Part shown: piece after piece, positions 21,001 through 32,169 of the stretch
Numbering within the stretch: the first letter of the stretch is position 1
How the letters are laid out: every line of letters begins with the position of its first letter
From: Phaseolus vulgaris
Taxonomy: Eukaryota; Streptophyta; Magnoliopsida; Fabales; Fabaceae
Direction: 5' to 3'
NCBI RefSeq assembly: GCF_000499845.2
Contig: NC_023749.2
Location: 25,599,321 to 25,663,320 of the forward strand
DNA: 64,000 nucleotides
Program-made: the position numbers and the translations under genes
Notes under the pieces: generated by a model
What the model saw: the letters and a program-made list of their open reading frames with translations, nothing else
Database searches by the model: none
What the model was told of the DNA's origin: nothing

Positions 21001-21399
21001 GTGTAAAACCTGTTCCCATCCACAGCGTGAGTTCTTGGAAGTTTCTGCGGTTTCTGTATGGTTGTGTGTTGGTGCAACCATTTTCCGCTGTTCATCTACG
21101 TTTTGTTCGATAGCTTCGCGTTTTCCACCGTTCGTTTGACTTCTTGTTCGGTGAGGTGAGGTTTTTCGCTGCTTACGCGAATTTCAATCGGTGAAGATCT
21201 GAGTTTCGCCGCTCGTTTGGATTTTCGCGGAGGAAGCGGTGGTTTGTGGTGGAGTCGCGAGTTTTTGTGAAGGTTTTGCTGTCGAAGTTGTGTTCTTGAA
21301 GTTCTTCAGAGTTTAGCGAAGTTCTGACCGATTGTTCGCTGAATCGATCGTCGCTGAGAAAGGTGTTGTTCGTCGCTCTTTGTGATCTGTCAAGTTTTC
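21001..21399 (+). other. Untranslated leader of B
   Basis: Homologous to the E leader (55804-56143). No convincing ORF. Starts with the conserved GTGTAAAAC after the primer site. Confidence 0.6.
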
Positions 21400-23169
21400 A
21401 TGAGAAAGATGAGAAGCAACCGTTCAAGTCCAGTTGCGCCCGTTGCTGCTGAAGGCGCCATGACTATGGCACAGATGGTGGAAATCATGCGTTCGCTGCA
21501 GGCGAATGTGGAAGCCTCGCGTATAGAGCGGGCAAGAATGCACGAGGACCTGGTCGCCTCTCGGGCCAGGAATGAAGAGCTTAGCAGAGTGACTGAGGAA
21601 CTGCGTCAAGCTCTTCAGGAGCAGCGAGGGCGTCCAGCCGCTGAAGAGGTTGCGCCGTCAACGCCGCCCCGCGTTTTCCCTATGCCTTTCGCTCAGGCGA
21701 TTACAGACACGCCAATCCCTGCGAGTGTGGTACCCGTGAAGGCTGTTTTTACTGGCGTGGAGGATCCTGAGGCACATCTCACCACGTTCCACACACAGAT
21801 GATGCTATCAGGGGGATCGGACGCCGTGTACTGCAAGATGTTTGTGAGCACACTCCAGGGAACGGCGCTGGAATGGTTTGTGAGCCTGCCTACAGGTCAC
21901 ATAACCAACTTCCAACAGTTTTCGAAGATCTTCGTCGAGCAGTATATAGTGAACAAGGCGCCGCCTAGGGTGTCTTATGACCTGTTCGACATAAGGCAGT
22001 ACCAGGGAGAATCCCTCAGGGACTACTTGAATCGTTTTGGGGCGCAGATGGTCCGCTCGCCGGCCAAGGACGAAGAGATGCTGGTCTATGCATTCAAGAA
22101 GGGCGTGCTGCCGGGACCCTTCTGTGAGGCGTTGATTAGGGCTCACCCCGCCACGTTTGCTGAGGTTCGGCGACTTGCGGTGGCCCACATCGCCGATGAA
22201 AGTGAGGTCGCTGAGAAGAGGGGAAGCGTGACCCCCGCTAGGCCACGTGCCCAGACCAGGATCCAGCCACAGAGGGTGCTGGAGACAGCGGCGGCCAAGA
22301 GGGATCAGAGGACTCGCCATCCTTATGATCCAAGGAAGAACAAGGGCAGGGGCCCAGGGCGCCCTCAGCCAGCACGTCGGGAGTATAATCGCCCACCAAA
22401 GCATAAGTTCGTCATGGGGTTGGCGGATCTGATCGCCATTCCCAATATATCAGCTAGGCTGAAGGCGCCCGAGAAGGTGGGCGACAAGGTATTGGGACCA
22501 AAGCCAGATGCCTGGTGTGAGTTCCACCAGGGCTTTGGCCACACTGTGGACTCGTGTTTGGCTTTAGGATACCAGCTCGACGACCTGGTCAAGAGCGGGT
22601 TCCTAAACGACTACTTGCTGGATGGAAGGACGGGGGGCGCGTCAAGCTCCCAGCCCGCAGGTGGTGAGGCTCAGCAACACGAGATGCCCACTCACGGGGA
22701 GATCCACACCATTGCAGGAGGTTTCTCAGGTGGTGGATGCACCGCGTCACAGAGGAAGAAGTATGCGAGGTCTGTGATGACGGTGGACATGTTCGAAGAC
22801 CACTCGCCGGATGTGGACATTACGTTCACAAAGCAAGATCTTCGGGACGTTGTGCCTCATGACAACGACCCCATAGTCATCTCGCTGATCACGGCAGGAA
22901 GGAAGGTCCACAGGGTTCTGGTGGACCAAGGAAGCTCGGCAGACGTGATGTTCTGGCCGACTTTCACGCAGTTGGAGCTACCCCTTGACCAGCTGAGGCC
23001 CTATGGAGGGTGTTTGTATGGTTTCGCTGGCGACCAGGCGGAGGTCAGGGGGTACATTGAGTTGAGGACTACGTTTACGGATGAGGCGGGCTCGAGAACA
23101 GAGAAAATCAAGTACCTTGTCGTAAACGCTCCTTCAGCATACAACATTCTGTCACGCTCAACAGAATAG
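21400..23169 (+). pseudogene. gag and protease of B (10-bp deletion in protease)
   Basis: Start chosen at ATG 21400 because M-R-K-M-R-S-N-R-S is the first part shared with E; ATG 21382 is in frame but not conserved. An N-terminal coiled coil (about 21460-21640) precedes the gag core (about 21740-22080). A basic R-rich linker and the CHHC zinc knuckle (22513-22560) follow. Protease has V-D-Q-G-S-S near 22918. A 10-bp deletion near 23152 (compare A at 1362) removes the LLGRPT motif and shifts the frame, ending this ORF at 23169. Confidence 0.92.
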
Positions 23170-25381
23170 GCGCTATACCTTCGACCCGGCACATGAAGGT
23201 GAAGCTGCCATCTATGGAGAGGGTGGTGATCACCATCAAATCCGACCAGAAAGAAGCAAAGAAGTGCTATGAGAATAGCCTGAAGAACAAGAGGTCCGTG
23301 AGTTACGTGACAACCACCCCGCCTCCCGGTGTGAAGCCCAGGCCGACGGTAATCGAGGAGACCGCCGGAAGCGACGTGGTGATGGTGGATGCTGAGTTGG
23401 GGGAGGAGAACGCCGATCTAAAGGAAGAAGAGGTGAGGAATCGCCCTGAGGAAGCGAGGGAGCTGGGAATCGCCAGAGAAACCAGACCAAAACCCGTCGA
23501 GCAGTGGCTCGAAAGGGAGATCGGGGGAAAAATCTCCAAGCTGGGAAGATCTCTGGAGGCTGAGCTCCAGGACCAGATCGCCAAGGTGATAGAGCGACAT
23601 CTGGATGCGTTCGCATGGTCCGCTTCGGACATGCCCAGGATCGATCCCGACTTCTTGTGCCATCGTTTAGCGATGGACAACCAGGTCAGACCGGTACGAC
23701 AGAGGAGAAGGAAGTTCAACGAGGAGAGGAGGCAGGCGATTAGAGACGAAACCCAGAAGCTCCTCGCTGCAGGCCATATCAGGGAGGTGCAGTACCCTGA
23801 GTGGCTGGCCAACGTCGTGCTGGTAAAGAAGAGCAATGGGAAGTGGCGCATGTGCGTCGACTTCACTGATCTGAACAAGGCCTGCCCAAAGGATTCATAT
23901 CCTTTGCCAAGTATAGATGCCCTGGTCGACAATGCTGCGGGGTGTAAGTTGTTGAGCTTCCTGGATGCCTTCTCGGGGTACAACCAGATAAAGATGCATC
24001 CCAGGGATGAAGAGAAGACCGCCTTCATGACCGAGAGATCGTGCTACTGCTACAAGGTGATGCCATTTGGGCTGAAGAACGCGGGGGCCACGTACCAAAG
24101 GTTGATGGATCGGGTACTTGCACCAATGCTGGGAAGGAATGTGCAAGCCTACGTAGATGACATGGTCGTGACCTCGCCAGAGAAGAGCAAGCACGTTGCG
24201 GACTTGGAGGAATTGTTTACTACGATCGCCAAGTTCAGGTTAAAGCTGAATCCCGAGAAGTGCATCTTTGGCGTGGAGGCTGGGAAGTTCTTGGGGTTCC
24301 TCTTAACTGAGAGAGGAATAGAAGCCAATCCTGATAAGTGTGCTGCCATCTTGGCGATGAGGAGCCCGGCTACCGTGAAGGAAGTGCAACAGCTTACAGG
24401 TCGGATGGCCGCCCTGTCTCGTTTCGTGTCGGCCAGCGGAGAAAAGGGTCATCCGTATTTTCAGTGTTTAAGGCGGAATAACAAATTTTCCTGGACGAAG
24501 GAGTGTGAAGAAGCCTTCGTCAAGCTTAAAGAGTACCTGGCGAGCCCGTCGATTTTGTGCAAACCGCTGATGGGGACCCCTCTCAAGTTGTATTTCGCTG
24601 TGACTGAGAGGGCGGTGAGTGCGGTGCTCGCCCAAGACCAAGATCAGGCTCAAAAGCCTATTTATTTTGTCAGCAAGGTGCTGCAAGGCCCCGAAGTAAG
24701 ATATCCGGCCTTGGAGAAAGCTGCACTGGCAGTGGTTTTTTCGGCGAGAAGGTTACGCCACTATTTCCACAGCTTCACAATACTGGTGATGACCGACTTG
24801 CCCATCCAGAAGGTCTTGAAGAAGCCCGACGTCGCTGGGAGGATGGTGAAGTGGGCGGTGGAGCTGTCGGAGTTCGATATTAAGTACGAGCCCCGAGGTC
24901 CGATTAAGGGGCAGATTTTCGCAGATTTCGTGGTCGAGCTCTCGTCAGAAGCAACGCGAGTTGAAGGGGATGACTTTTGTTGGGTGCTTTCAGTGGACGG
25001 ATCATCGAACCAGCAGGGTAGCGGTGCTGGAGTCATCTTGGAAGGGCCCAACGGAGTGCTGATTGAACAGTCCCTAAGGTTTGCCTTCAAAGCCAGCAAC
25101 AACCAAGCAGAGTATGAGGCGCTGATCGCCGGAATCTTGCTGGCCAAGGAGATGGGAGCTAGGGTGTTGATGGCTAAGAGTGACTCGCTGTTGGTCACGG
25201 GACAAGTAACAGGCGAGTTCCAGGCCAAAGATCCACAAATGGCGGCTTACCTAGAGTATGTCCAGGAGTTGAAGAGTTCCTTTGTCTCCTTTGAAGTGGT
25301 GCATGTGCCCCGAGAACAGAATGCCCGAGCTGACTTGCTAGCCAAGCTCGCCAGTTCAGGAAAGGGGGTAGGCAGAGGACG
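23170..25381 (+). pseudogene. Linker, RT, RNase H and archaeal RNase H of B
   Basis: After the 10-bp deletion the original register resumes and is open to 25385. It holds an acidic linker, RT (V-D-F-T-D-L-N-K-A near 23857, Y-V-D-D at 24150-24161), RNase H near 24590-24960 and the archaeal-type RNase H from about 24990 to 25360. At the A copy this register contains a TGA; in B that codon is CGA (23698-23700). A run of five G at 25364-25368, where A has six, shifts the frame just before integrase. Confidence 0.92.
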
Positions 25382-26797
25382 GTGATCCAAGAAACTCTGA
25401 AGACACCCAGAGCATTTGCGGCAGATCACCTGGTTCTTCAGATAAGCAAATCGACGGAGAAAGCGGCAAGGAGTCACAGGTCTTTGACTCAAGAGACCTT
25501 GAGGTCGCCAAGAATAAGAGCATGTCGGGGAGAGAAGGTGAACATGACGCAGGTCTGCACGACCTATGAGCCAGACACCTGGGTAACACAGTACAAGCGA
25601 TGCCTGGCGGATGGCCTTCTCCCGCTGGATCCGACGGAGGCTAGGAAGATAAAGAAGAACTCCAGCAAGTTCACGATGATTGATGGCGAGCTGTATAGGT
25701 TTGGGTTCACACACCCACTCCTGGAATGTGTGCACGGAGAAAAATGTACAAGAATCATGGCCGATCTCCATGAAGGGATTTGCGGAAGCCAAGTCGGGGG
25801 TCGAGCTCTGGCTGCAAGGACTCTCCGTGCAGGTTACTACCGGCCAACAATGAGGGAAGACTGCAAAAAGTACGCGCAGTGTTGCAAGCAATGTCAGCAG
25901 CACACCGATTGGCACAAGGCGCCTCCCGAGGAGTTGAAGTCAATTTACAGCCCTTGGCCGTTTCATACATGGGGGATCGACATTCTGGGACCCTTTCCAC
26001 TGGCGATCAGGCAGATGAAGTACTTGGTAGTGGCGATTGAATATTTTACCAAGTGGATCGAAGCAGAACCAGTGGCTCAGATCACCGCGCACAAGATCAA
26101 AAGTTTTGTGTGGAAGAACATCGTGTGCCGGTTTGGTGTGCCCAAGCGCCTGGTGTCAGATAATGGGACTCAGTTTGCAAGTCACCTGTTGAAGAAGCTG
26201 TGCGAAGGGGTGGGAATTCAACAAGTATTTGCATCTGTCGAGCACCCTCAAACGAATGGCCAAGTAGAGTCGGCCAATCGGGTATTGCTGAGAGGTTTGA
26301 AGAGAAGGCTAGAGAAAGCCAAAGGAAGTTGGGCTGAGGAGGTACCCCGTATAGTCTGGGCGTACCACACCACCGAGCAGTCGGGAACCCATGAGACCCC
26401 ATTCAGCCTGGTCTATGGATGCGACGCAATGATTCCAGTAGAAATCCAGGAGAGCTCGCTGAGATTCCAGAACTTTGTAGCGGAAGACTCGAATGAGGAA
26501 AGAAGGCTGAATCTGGATTTGCTGGATGAAGTCAGGGAGGAGGCGAGAGTGAAGGCTGAGGCGGTGAAGAGAAGGATTGAACGAAGGTATAACTCGAAGG
26601 TGATGCCAAGGCAGTTCAGAGAAGGCGACCTGGTGATGAGGAAGGCCCACCAGTACGAGATGGAGAACAAGCTGTCGCCTAAGTGGACGGGACCGTTCAG
26701 GATAACCGAGGTGCTTGGGAACGGTGCAGAAACGTTGGGAGGAGGGGCGATTCCTCGCACTTGGAACGCCACGCACCTCAAGTTATGTTACAGTTAA
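25382..26797 (+). pseudogene. Integrase of B (separated by a 1-bp frameshift)
   Basis: In the restored register, the integrase is open to 26797. Zinc-binding His/Cys residues lie near 25720-25900, D-I-L-G-P-F near 25978, V-S-D-N-G near 26154 and the catalytic Glu near 26269. Near the end, 12 bp are missing compared with A and E (the Y-R-L-E region), in frame. Apart from the frameshift, the domain could be functional. Confidence 0.9.
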
Positions 26798-26851
26798 AAG
26801 CTTTGTAAGTAAAAACAAACACGTAGAGTTTGCAAGCTTTCTGTTAAAACA

Positions 26852-26912
26852 GTTTGAAGGGGGCACTCTTTTTTCCCTAAGGAGGGTTTTTAATAAGGCC
26901 ACCCAATAAAAG
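26852..26912 (+). promoter_or_regulatory. Conserved 3' motif downstream of pol (B)
   Basis: Same block as in A (5002-5060), including GGGGGCACTC, the CCCT/AGGG inverted repeat and CCCAATAAAAG. Confidence 0.55.
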
Positions 26913-27042
26913 AAGAGTTTTCGAAGTTTAAAGTTGTTTAGATTGCATGCTTGTTGTTATTGCGAAAGTTTTGAAGAGGAAAAAACCTTGTCACTCGAAC
27001 GTGATTTAGGGCAAGTTTTGAAGTTATGTTGCATGCTTTCTA

Positions 27043-27480
27043 AAAAGTTTCTAAGTCCCCATCGTTTTTCGGCGATTGGCGGCATCAGTTAAAGTTTAAA
27101 GTCCTCATCGTCTTTAGGCGATCGGAGGCACCAGTTAAAAGACCTCAACGCCCTCGCGCGTCTTGAGGCGAGAAAGAGATAAAGACCTCCTCGCCGCCGA
27201 GCGAGTGTAGGCGAATTAGAGTAAAAAGTCCTCAGTGCTTCCAGGGCAGAGAAGATGTAACCTCTGGGGGCAATGTAGAGGCACCAGCAAAAAGTCCTCA
27301 GTGCTTCCAGGGGAGAGAAGATGTAACCTCTAGGGCAATGTAGAGACATCAGTGAAAAGTTCTCAGTGTCTCTAGGGGAGAGAAGATGTAGCCCCTGGGG
27401 CAATGTAGAGGCACGAGTTAAAGACCTTCTCGCCGATGAGCGAGTTCAGGCAAGATAAAATCCTTCTCGTCTTGAACGAG
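27043..27480 (+). repeat. Hypervariable tandem repeats of B
   Basis: About two 47-bp-type units (27043-27135), then three units of about 70 bp with AAAAGTCCTCAGTG (27207-27417), then CTTCTCG/GAGCGAG units (27418-27490). Same families as in A but different copy numbers. Confidence 0.85.
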
Positions 27481-28081
27481 TTCAGGTATGGTGTAAAGGG
27501 TGGAAGAAGTTCAGAGGGTGGCTAAGGTAGGTTCGAAGAGAACGCCCAGCCACCCGGTTCTTTGTTCTGAAGCTCAGGGAGGTAGAGAAGGATCCGAAAG
27601 GCGCCTCTACCCCCAGATGAGGGAACAATGGCCAAGTTGTGAGGGCAAGAGGAAGCCTACATCGCCAAGACCCTCTGGCGCTCGGATTCGGGCGGTGGCA
27701 CGAACAAAGGCCCATTTGATGGAGCAGATGAGGTAAGCTATGCCTTAAGCCGTTAGTTGAAGTGAAACTTGCTGTTTAGTGAGTACTTTTACGACGAAGT
27801 TCGCTGCTTTTAAAAGTTTATGAGTTATTAGAATGTTGTTATTCGAAAGTTGATAGTTTGAGCAGCAAGTAAACAAGTTGTGCCCGCAGAATTGCTAAGT
27901 TAATTTCGTTTGAAGCGAATTGTACAAGGAGAGATAAGGCAAACGGAGAAATTGTAGAAGAGGCATAAAAAACTTTATAATAAAGTGGTATCAGTTCAAA
28001 ACACATATACAAAAGAGGAAAGTTATTACAAGAAGTTTGCGCAAAGAGAAAACAGATGAATAAGTGAATGGAGGGAATCAG
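27481..28081. other. Non-coding spacer of B
   Basis: Matches A 5709-6290. No ORF of interest. Sense and antisense transcripts should end around here. Confidence 0.6.
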
Positions 28082-29544
28082 CTAGTCTTCAGAAGGAATG
28101 ATCTTCCCCTCCACCACTTCGTTGTTTAAAGACACCATGGAGAGGTCCATATCAGGGTATTGGCAGGCGAACTGCTCCAGGGCGGCGTCAAACCCAGCAG
28201 CGAGGATTTGGGCAGAGCTCAGCTCGAGTTCTTCAATCTGCTTCTTGAGCCCCTCGTTCTGCTGTTTTAGTTCTTCAGCCCTCTCCCGAGCTTGAAGAAG
28301 GTCTTCAGTAACCCTCTTGTTCTCCGCCTGCGCTTGGGCCAGCTCTGCGGCGATCCCTTCGTTTTCCTTTTTGGCCTCGGCGAGCTTAGCCATGGTGTCA
28401 TCTCTCTCTTTTTCAGTTTTCCCCAAGAGGACATCCCGATCTACGGACCTCTTCTCAAGGTTTTCTACCTTGGCGACATCTGCTTTAATCGACGCCTCCA
28501 GGCCCGCCACCTTGAGACGGTAGGGGACCAATTTGCTCTCCAGCTCAATCTTCTCTTGAGCTAAGAGGTGCACCCTATGGCGTAGATCGGTGACCTCCTT
28601 GTGCGCCGCCCGCAGCTCGGTGCTCATAGCATCCTCCAGTCGCGAATGATCGATCTCCGCCAGCATAAGGTTGCAGGACAACTTCTCCGCCTCGATCCTT
28701 ATTAGGCGATTCTCCTCTTGGAGCACGGAGATGTCATCCTGGAGTTTCTTGCTGGAACTCTCCACAGCTTTTGATATGATGGAGGGGAAATCCTCTGCCA
28801 TCATCTTGAGTTTTGCTGAGAAGGGTTCCGACACCCTTTTGACCGCGAGGGAAAGGTTTGCTCGTGGAAGCACTAGGGGAGCCTGTTGCTGGTTCTCGCC
28901 ACCACCTTCTTGAATTGGTTGGTGAGTTGGAGCTTCTTGGCGTGGTGGTGACGAGGGGGATTCGGTGATGATGATGGGTGAGTTGTGAGCCCCTTCATCC
29001 CCGCCTGGTGCAGCTTCCGCAGTTGAGGCTGTTGAAGGAGGACCCCCTCCAGCAGATACAAATGGCGTGGAGGCGCTTGAGGAGTTCTCCATGAAGTTAG
29101 GCTCAGTAGCCTCAATCACGGGGAGTGCAGCCGCCAAGGGAACTGCTTGAACCGGCGGTGTTGCAGCTGGCGGAGAAGTCGGTATCGGAGTGGGAGTTGG
29201 TGGTGGGGACGGTGTTGATGTTGGAGGAGGAGGTGGAGCAGGTGGTGAAGAAGGCGCCACCCTTCTTCTCTTGGTAATGAGGCCGTCCTCAGTCGCCTCA
29301 TCGTCTTCTTCTTCATCCTCATGGACCACCAGAGGGGTTTTCCTCTTTGGCTTCCTAAGGATGAGTTTTTTACGTTGTGGGGCGGGCAGGGCCTCTGAAG
29401 GAGCTGGGCCTTTAGGGGGCGATCTGCCCTGGGCAGCGGCGATCTCCACCACCGAGTTGGGCACAGTCTGGGAGCCCGACGCCAACCCATGGGCTCGGGC
29501 GAGCGCCCTCAATTCAGCCAGTTTTCCTTTGCCCAACATGAGAT
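28082..29544 (-). CDS. Antisense gene of B, last exon: Pro-rich and coiled-coil protein
   Basis: Open from the acceptor TATGCAG|ATCTC to the stop at 28082, about 487 codons. Order on the - strand: D-L-M-L-G-K start, RKPKRK basic patch, acidic D/E run, TKRRR basic patch, Pro/Thr/Ser/Ala linker rich in P-P-T-P-type repeats, then a long heptad coiled coil and the conserved G-F-D-A-A-L-E-Q-F tail. Homologous to exons in A and E. No stop or frameshift, although both broken regions of B gag-pol are nearby. Confidence 0.85.
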
Positions 29545-29733
29545 CTGCATAATACAAAGGTATACAGGTCAGCTCAAAGAGAAAGATAAACACATGAGTA
29601 GATATGCAAATGAGGCAAACAAGTGATGCAGAAAATAAAAACCAAGTCTTGTGCACAACAGACAAGATGCCTAGCAACAGTTAACAGAGGTACAGCACAG
29701 GGCAATGACTTAGATGTTAAGGTAAGCTCTAAC
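29545..29733 (-). other. Predicted intron 2 of the antisense gene (B), 189 nt
   Basis: Donor GCATAG|GTTAGA, acceptor TATGCAG|ATC on the - strand. Phase 1, identical to A and E. Confidence 0.75.
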
Positions 29734-30676
29734 CTATGCGAGCCTCGAGTTGGCCCTCGAAGAACTCAAAGGAGATGATTGCGGAGGTAAGAAAGGTAAT
29801 GTTCGCGGCTGCCACGCTCTTCCAGAAGAGGCACAGGTCCTTGTCCAAGGCGCCCATGTGGTCAGGGCTTCTTGGCTTCCTGAAGCTTCCCTTGGAGTCT
29901 TTGTTTCCCTTGTTTACCCAGTACAAGGGAAAGCCGTCGAGCAGCGAAGCGTCCTGGTCGTTTTGGCGGACTTGGACAAATTTGCCTTTCCAATCCTTGT
30001 AGGATTGTTGGAAGATAGAGAGGATCGACCTCCCAACAATCCCGTTCAGGCTCACCCAAAGGCGATCCCCAGGGTTCTTGGCCTCGAACAGAAAGAGGAA
30101 CACGTCTACCGAGGCCGGTAGTCCCAAGTGCGCGCATATGATCTGAAACGCCCGCACGAATGCCCAGCTGTTGGGATGGAGCTGGGCGGCGGCGATGTCG
30201 AGCTCGGTTAGTAGCTCCCTTTCGAAACGAGTAAAGGGAAACCTAAGTTTCACCTTCTTGAATAAAGGGGTGTACACAAAGCAGAACAACTCGTCGTTGT
30301 TCCCTTTGTCGTCTGCACAAACTGGCACGTCGGGGGGGCAAGGTAGCACCATCAGCTTGTCGTCAGGCTCCTTGTGGAATGAAAGGTTGGGCTCGTCCCC
30401 TTTCTTCAATCGAAGCACCGCCAGGGGAGAGTTTACTGAAGAAGTCTCCTTCAGCAAAGTCGAGGTGGCCCAGGGGTATAGCTTCTTGTAGTCGGGGGAA
30501 GGAATGGAGGCACCTCCGGCGATGGGTGGAGTTGCCTGAGCAAGGTTGGGATGAGAGGTTGCAGGCCTCTCAGCCTGGGAGGAGGAAGCACCAGGTGCTC
30601 GCGGTGGGTTATGAGCTTGAGATGGAGGGTTTCGTGACGAGGGAGGAGGATTCGGGGTGATCTTTGAACGAGCCAT
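29734..30676 (-). CDS. Antisense gene of B, first coding exon: Transposase_28-like domain
   Basis: ATG 30676-30674 lies eight bases after the TTTGCAG acceptor. The exon has 943 nt, exactly as in E. It starts M-A-R-S-K-I-T-P-N-P-P-P. A Ser/Pro-rich N-terminus of about 65 residues precedes Y-P-W-A-T and R-F-P-F-T-R-F-E-R-E-L-L. Q-L-H-P-N-S-W-A-F-V-R-A-F, then F-L-F-L-F-E-A-K and G-F-P-L-Y-W-V follow. These match my memory of the Transposase_28 family, found in plant gypsy-like elements. Molecular role unknown. Confidence 0.85.
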
Positions 30677-30684
30677 CGCGGAAA

Positions 30685-30916
30685 CTGCAAAGGAAAAAGA
30701 AAGGGAAAGGTGAGCGAAGGTTGCAGAGGTTGACTCGATTGTGAAGGAAGGGTGAAAAACGAGCGAACGAAAGTTCGTTGTAGTGGAGACGAAGCCCTAA
30801 GTTACGAGAAGGGAGAAGCAGAAGAAACAACCCACAGCGTATGCACCAGGCAGTTAATGGATGATGCGAATCGGTTAAAATGCAGGAAAACTCAACAGAA
30901 GAAGTAAAGGGAGTAC
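30685..30916 (-). other. Predicted 5' UTR intron of the antisense gene (B), 232 nt
   Basis: Donor ATCATCGAAAG|GTACTC and acceptor CCTTTGCAG|TTTC on the - strand. The untranslated exon and promoter would lie in 30917-31253. Confidence 0.65.
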
Positions 30917-31253
30917 CTTTCGATGATCAGAAGAACGCTGAAGGAAGTTGAGGATTCAGAAGGTTGAGAAGCGTCGTGGGTTTTTGCAGAAGAAACTCAG
31001 AGCGTTTGAGAAGGCAAAGAGGTGATGGAACAGTAGAAGTGAAATGAGTTTAAGGGTTTTTCAAATGGTTTTTGGAAGCGTAAATGACAACTGAAGATGA
31101 CCGTTGATGAAGCCACGTGTCGAGCGATTGGGAGAATGTTTGGTGGAGCGTCAGGAAAGCAGAAAGTACGAACGTTTGGAATTCTGCTCCAGCGCCACGT
31201 AGATCGGTAGTGACGTGACTTCTTTAGTCTATTCGCTGGACAAGTCTTCGCTT

Positions 31254-31269
31254 AAGACTGGGGGGCTTG
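31254..31269 (+). promoter_or_regulatory. Polypurine tract of B
   Basis: AAGACTGGGGGGCTTG directly before the 3' LTR. Confidence 0.92.
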
Positions 31270-32164
31270 TGTACCGCCCTGGTAGTCGGAAGTGATGACG
31301 TGGCATCGAGCTATTATATAGGCGTGTTGGATGGGACACCTGGCTGGCAGAAGGGAAGGAAGTCGGGGGGTTCGTGTAGTCGCCAGTTATTAAGTTGGCG
31401 TGCTCCGATCTCCAGCATACCTAAACCGGCGGTCACCGGGTTGAAGATGAAGTCGCCAGATGTGAACCCGGGCGACCAAGTAATTAGAGATCGCCGAAAC
31501 AAGGACACCGCCGAAGATAAAGGCAGATAGTCATTTCCCAGCTGGCCAGAGGATGAGGTCGGGAGACAGCTTACTTGAACGTATACGGTGAAGCAGGTAG
31601 GGAAGATCATGAAGGCGGCCGGCGAGACCACAGGGAAGGTGTGTACGAAGGCACCCGAACTCACCACCCAGAAGAGATCACGCTCCAAGGCAGCTATGCA
31701 CTGAGTTGTATCACGCATAAGTAACTTAGCCAAAAAAACCTGAAGAGTAAGAAGTAGCGCCCAAGTCAAGGATGCTCCAGATGATGGCACGTGTACAGCT
31801 GGATGCGAGCCACGTGTCCAGATGTGTAACTGCCAGGAGAGAGAAAGTGCCCAGGTATATAAGAGTTTCTAACGAACTTCTGAGGTACGCATGCGTTTAG
31901 ATTACTTCTTTTTAACTGCGAGAACGAGAGTACGCTGAGAGGGAATTTGTGCACGGTTCCTTAGAGTTCTTGAGTTTTCTCTTAGTATTTGGTGGTTCAG
32001 TCGCTGACTTGGGCGTCGGAGCATGATCGGCCGCAGCAGCGCCGTTCTGTCTTTTGCAGGTTCTTGAGGTGGATCGCGGTGAAGGACGGAGGCTAACACG
32101 GCGCAGAAGTCTATCCAGGTTTGACGAGGCAAGGCTCCAGCGTTTCGGTCAACAGGCAGGATCA
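31270..32164 (+). repeat. 3' LTR of element B (895 bp)
   Basis: TGTACC...GGATCA, followed by the target duplication TTTAG at 32165-32169. TATA box at 31856-31863. Confidence 0.95.
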
Positions 32165-32169
32165 TTTAG

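Larger units (their letters stand above)
20083..32164 (+). mobile_element. Element B: Tat-lineage Ty3/gypsy, complete LTR to LTR
   Basis: 5' LTR 20083-20979, 3' LTR 31270-32164, both TGTACC...GGATCA. Flanks are TTTAG at 20078-20082 and at 32165-32169, a clean 5-bp target duplication inside the RNase H codons of C. LTRs differ by about 12 substitutions, a 3-bp and a 1-bp indel by eye. Gag-pol has a 10-bp deletion and a 1-bp deletion. The antisense gene is intact. Confidence 0.96.

Noticed and set aside
25360..25372. Programmed frameshift before integrase in B
   Set aside because: A and E read through this site in one frame with one more G in the run. A single-base loss in a homopolymer (mutation or sequencing error) is simpler.
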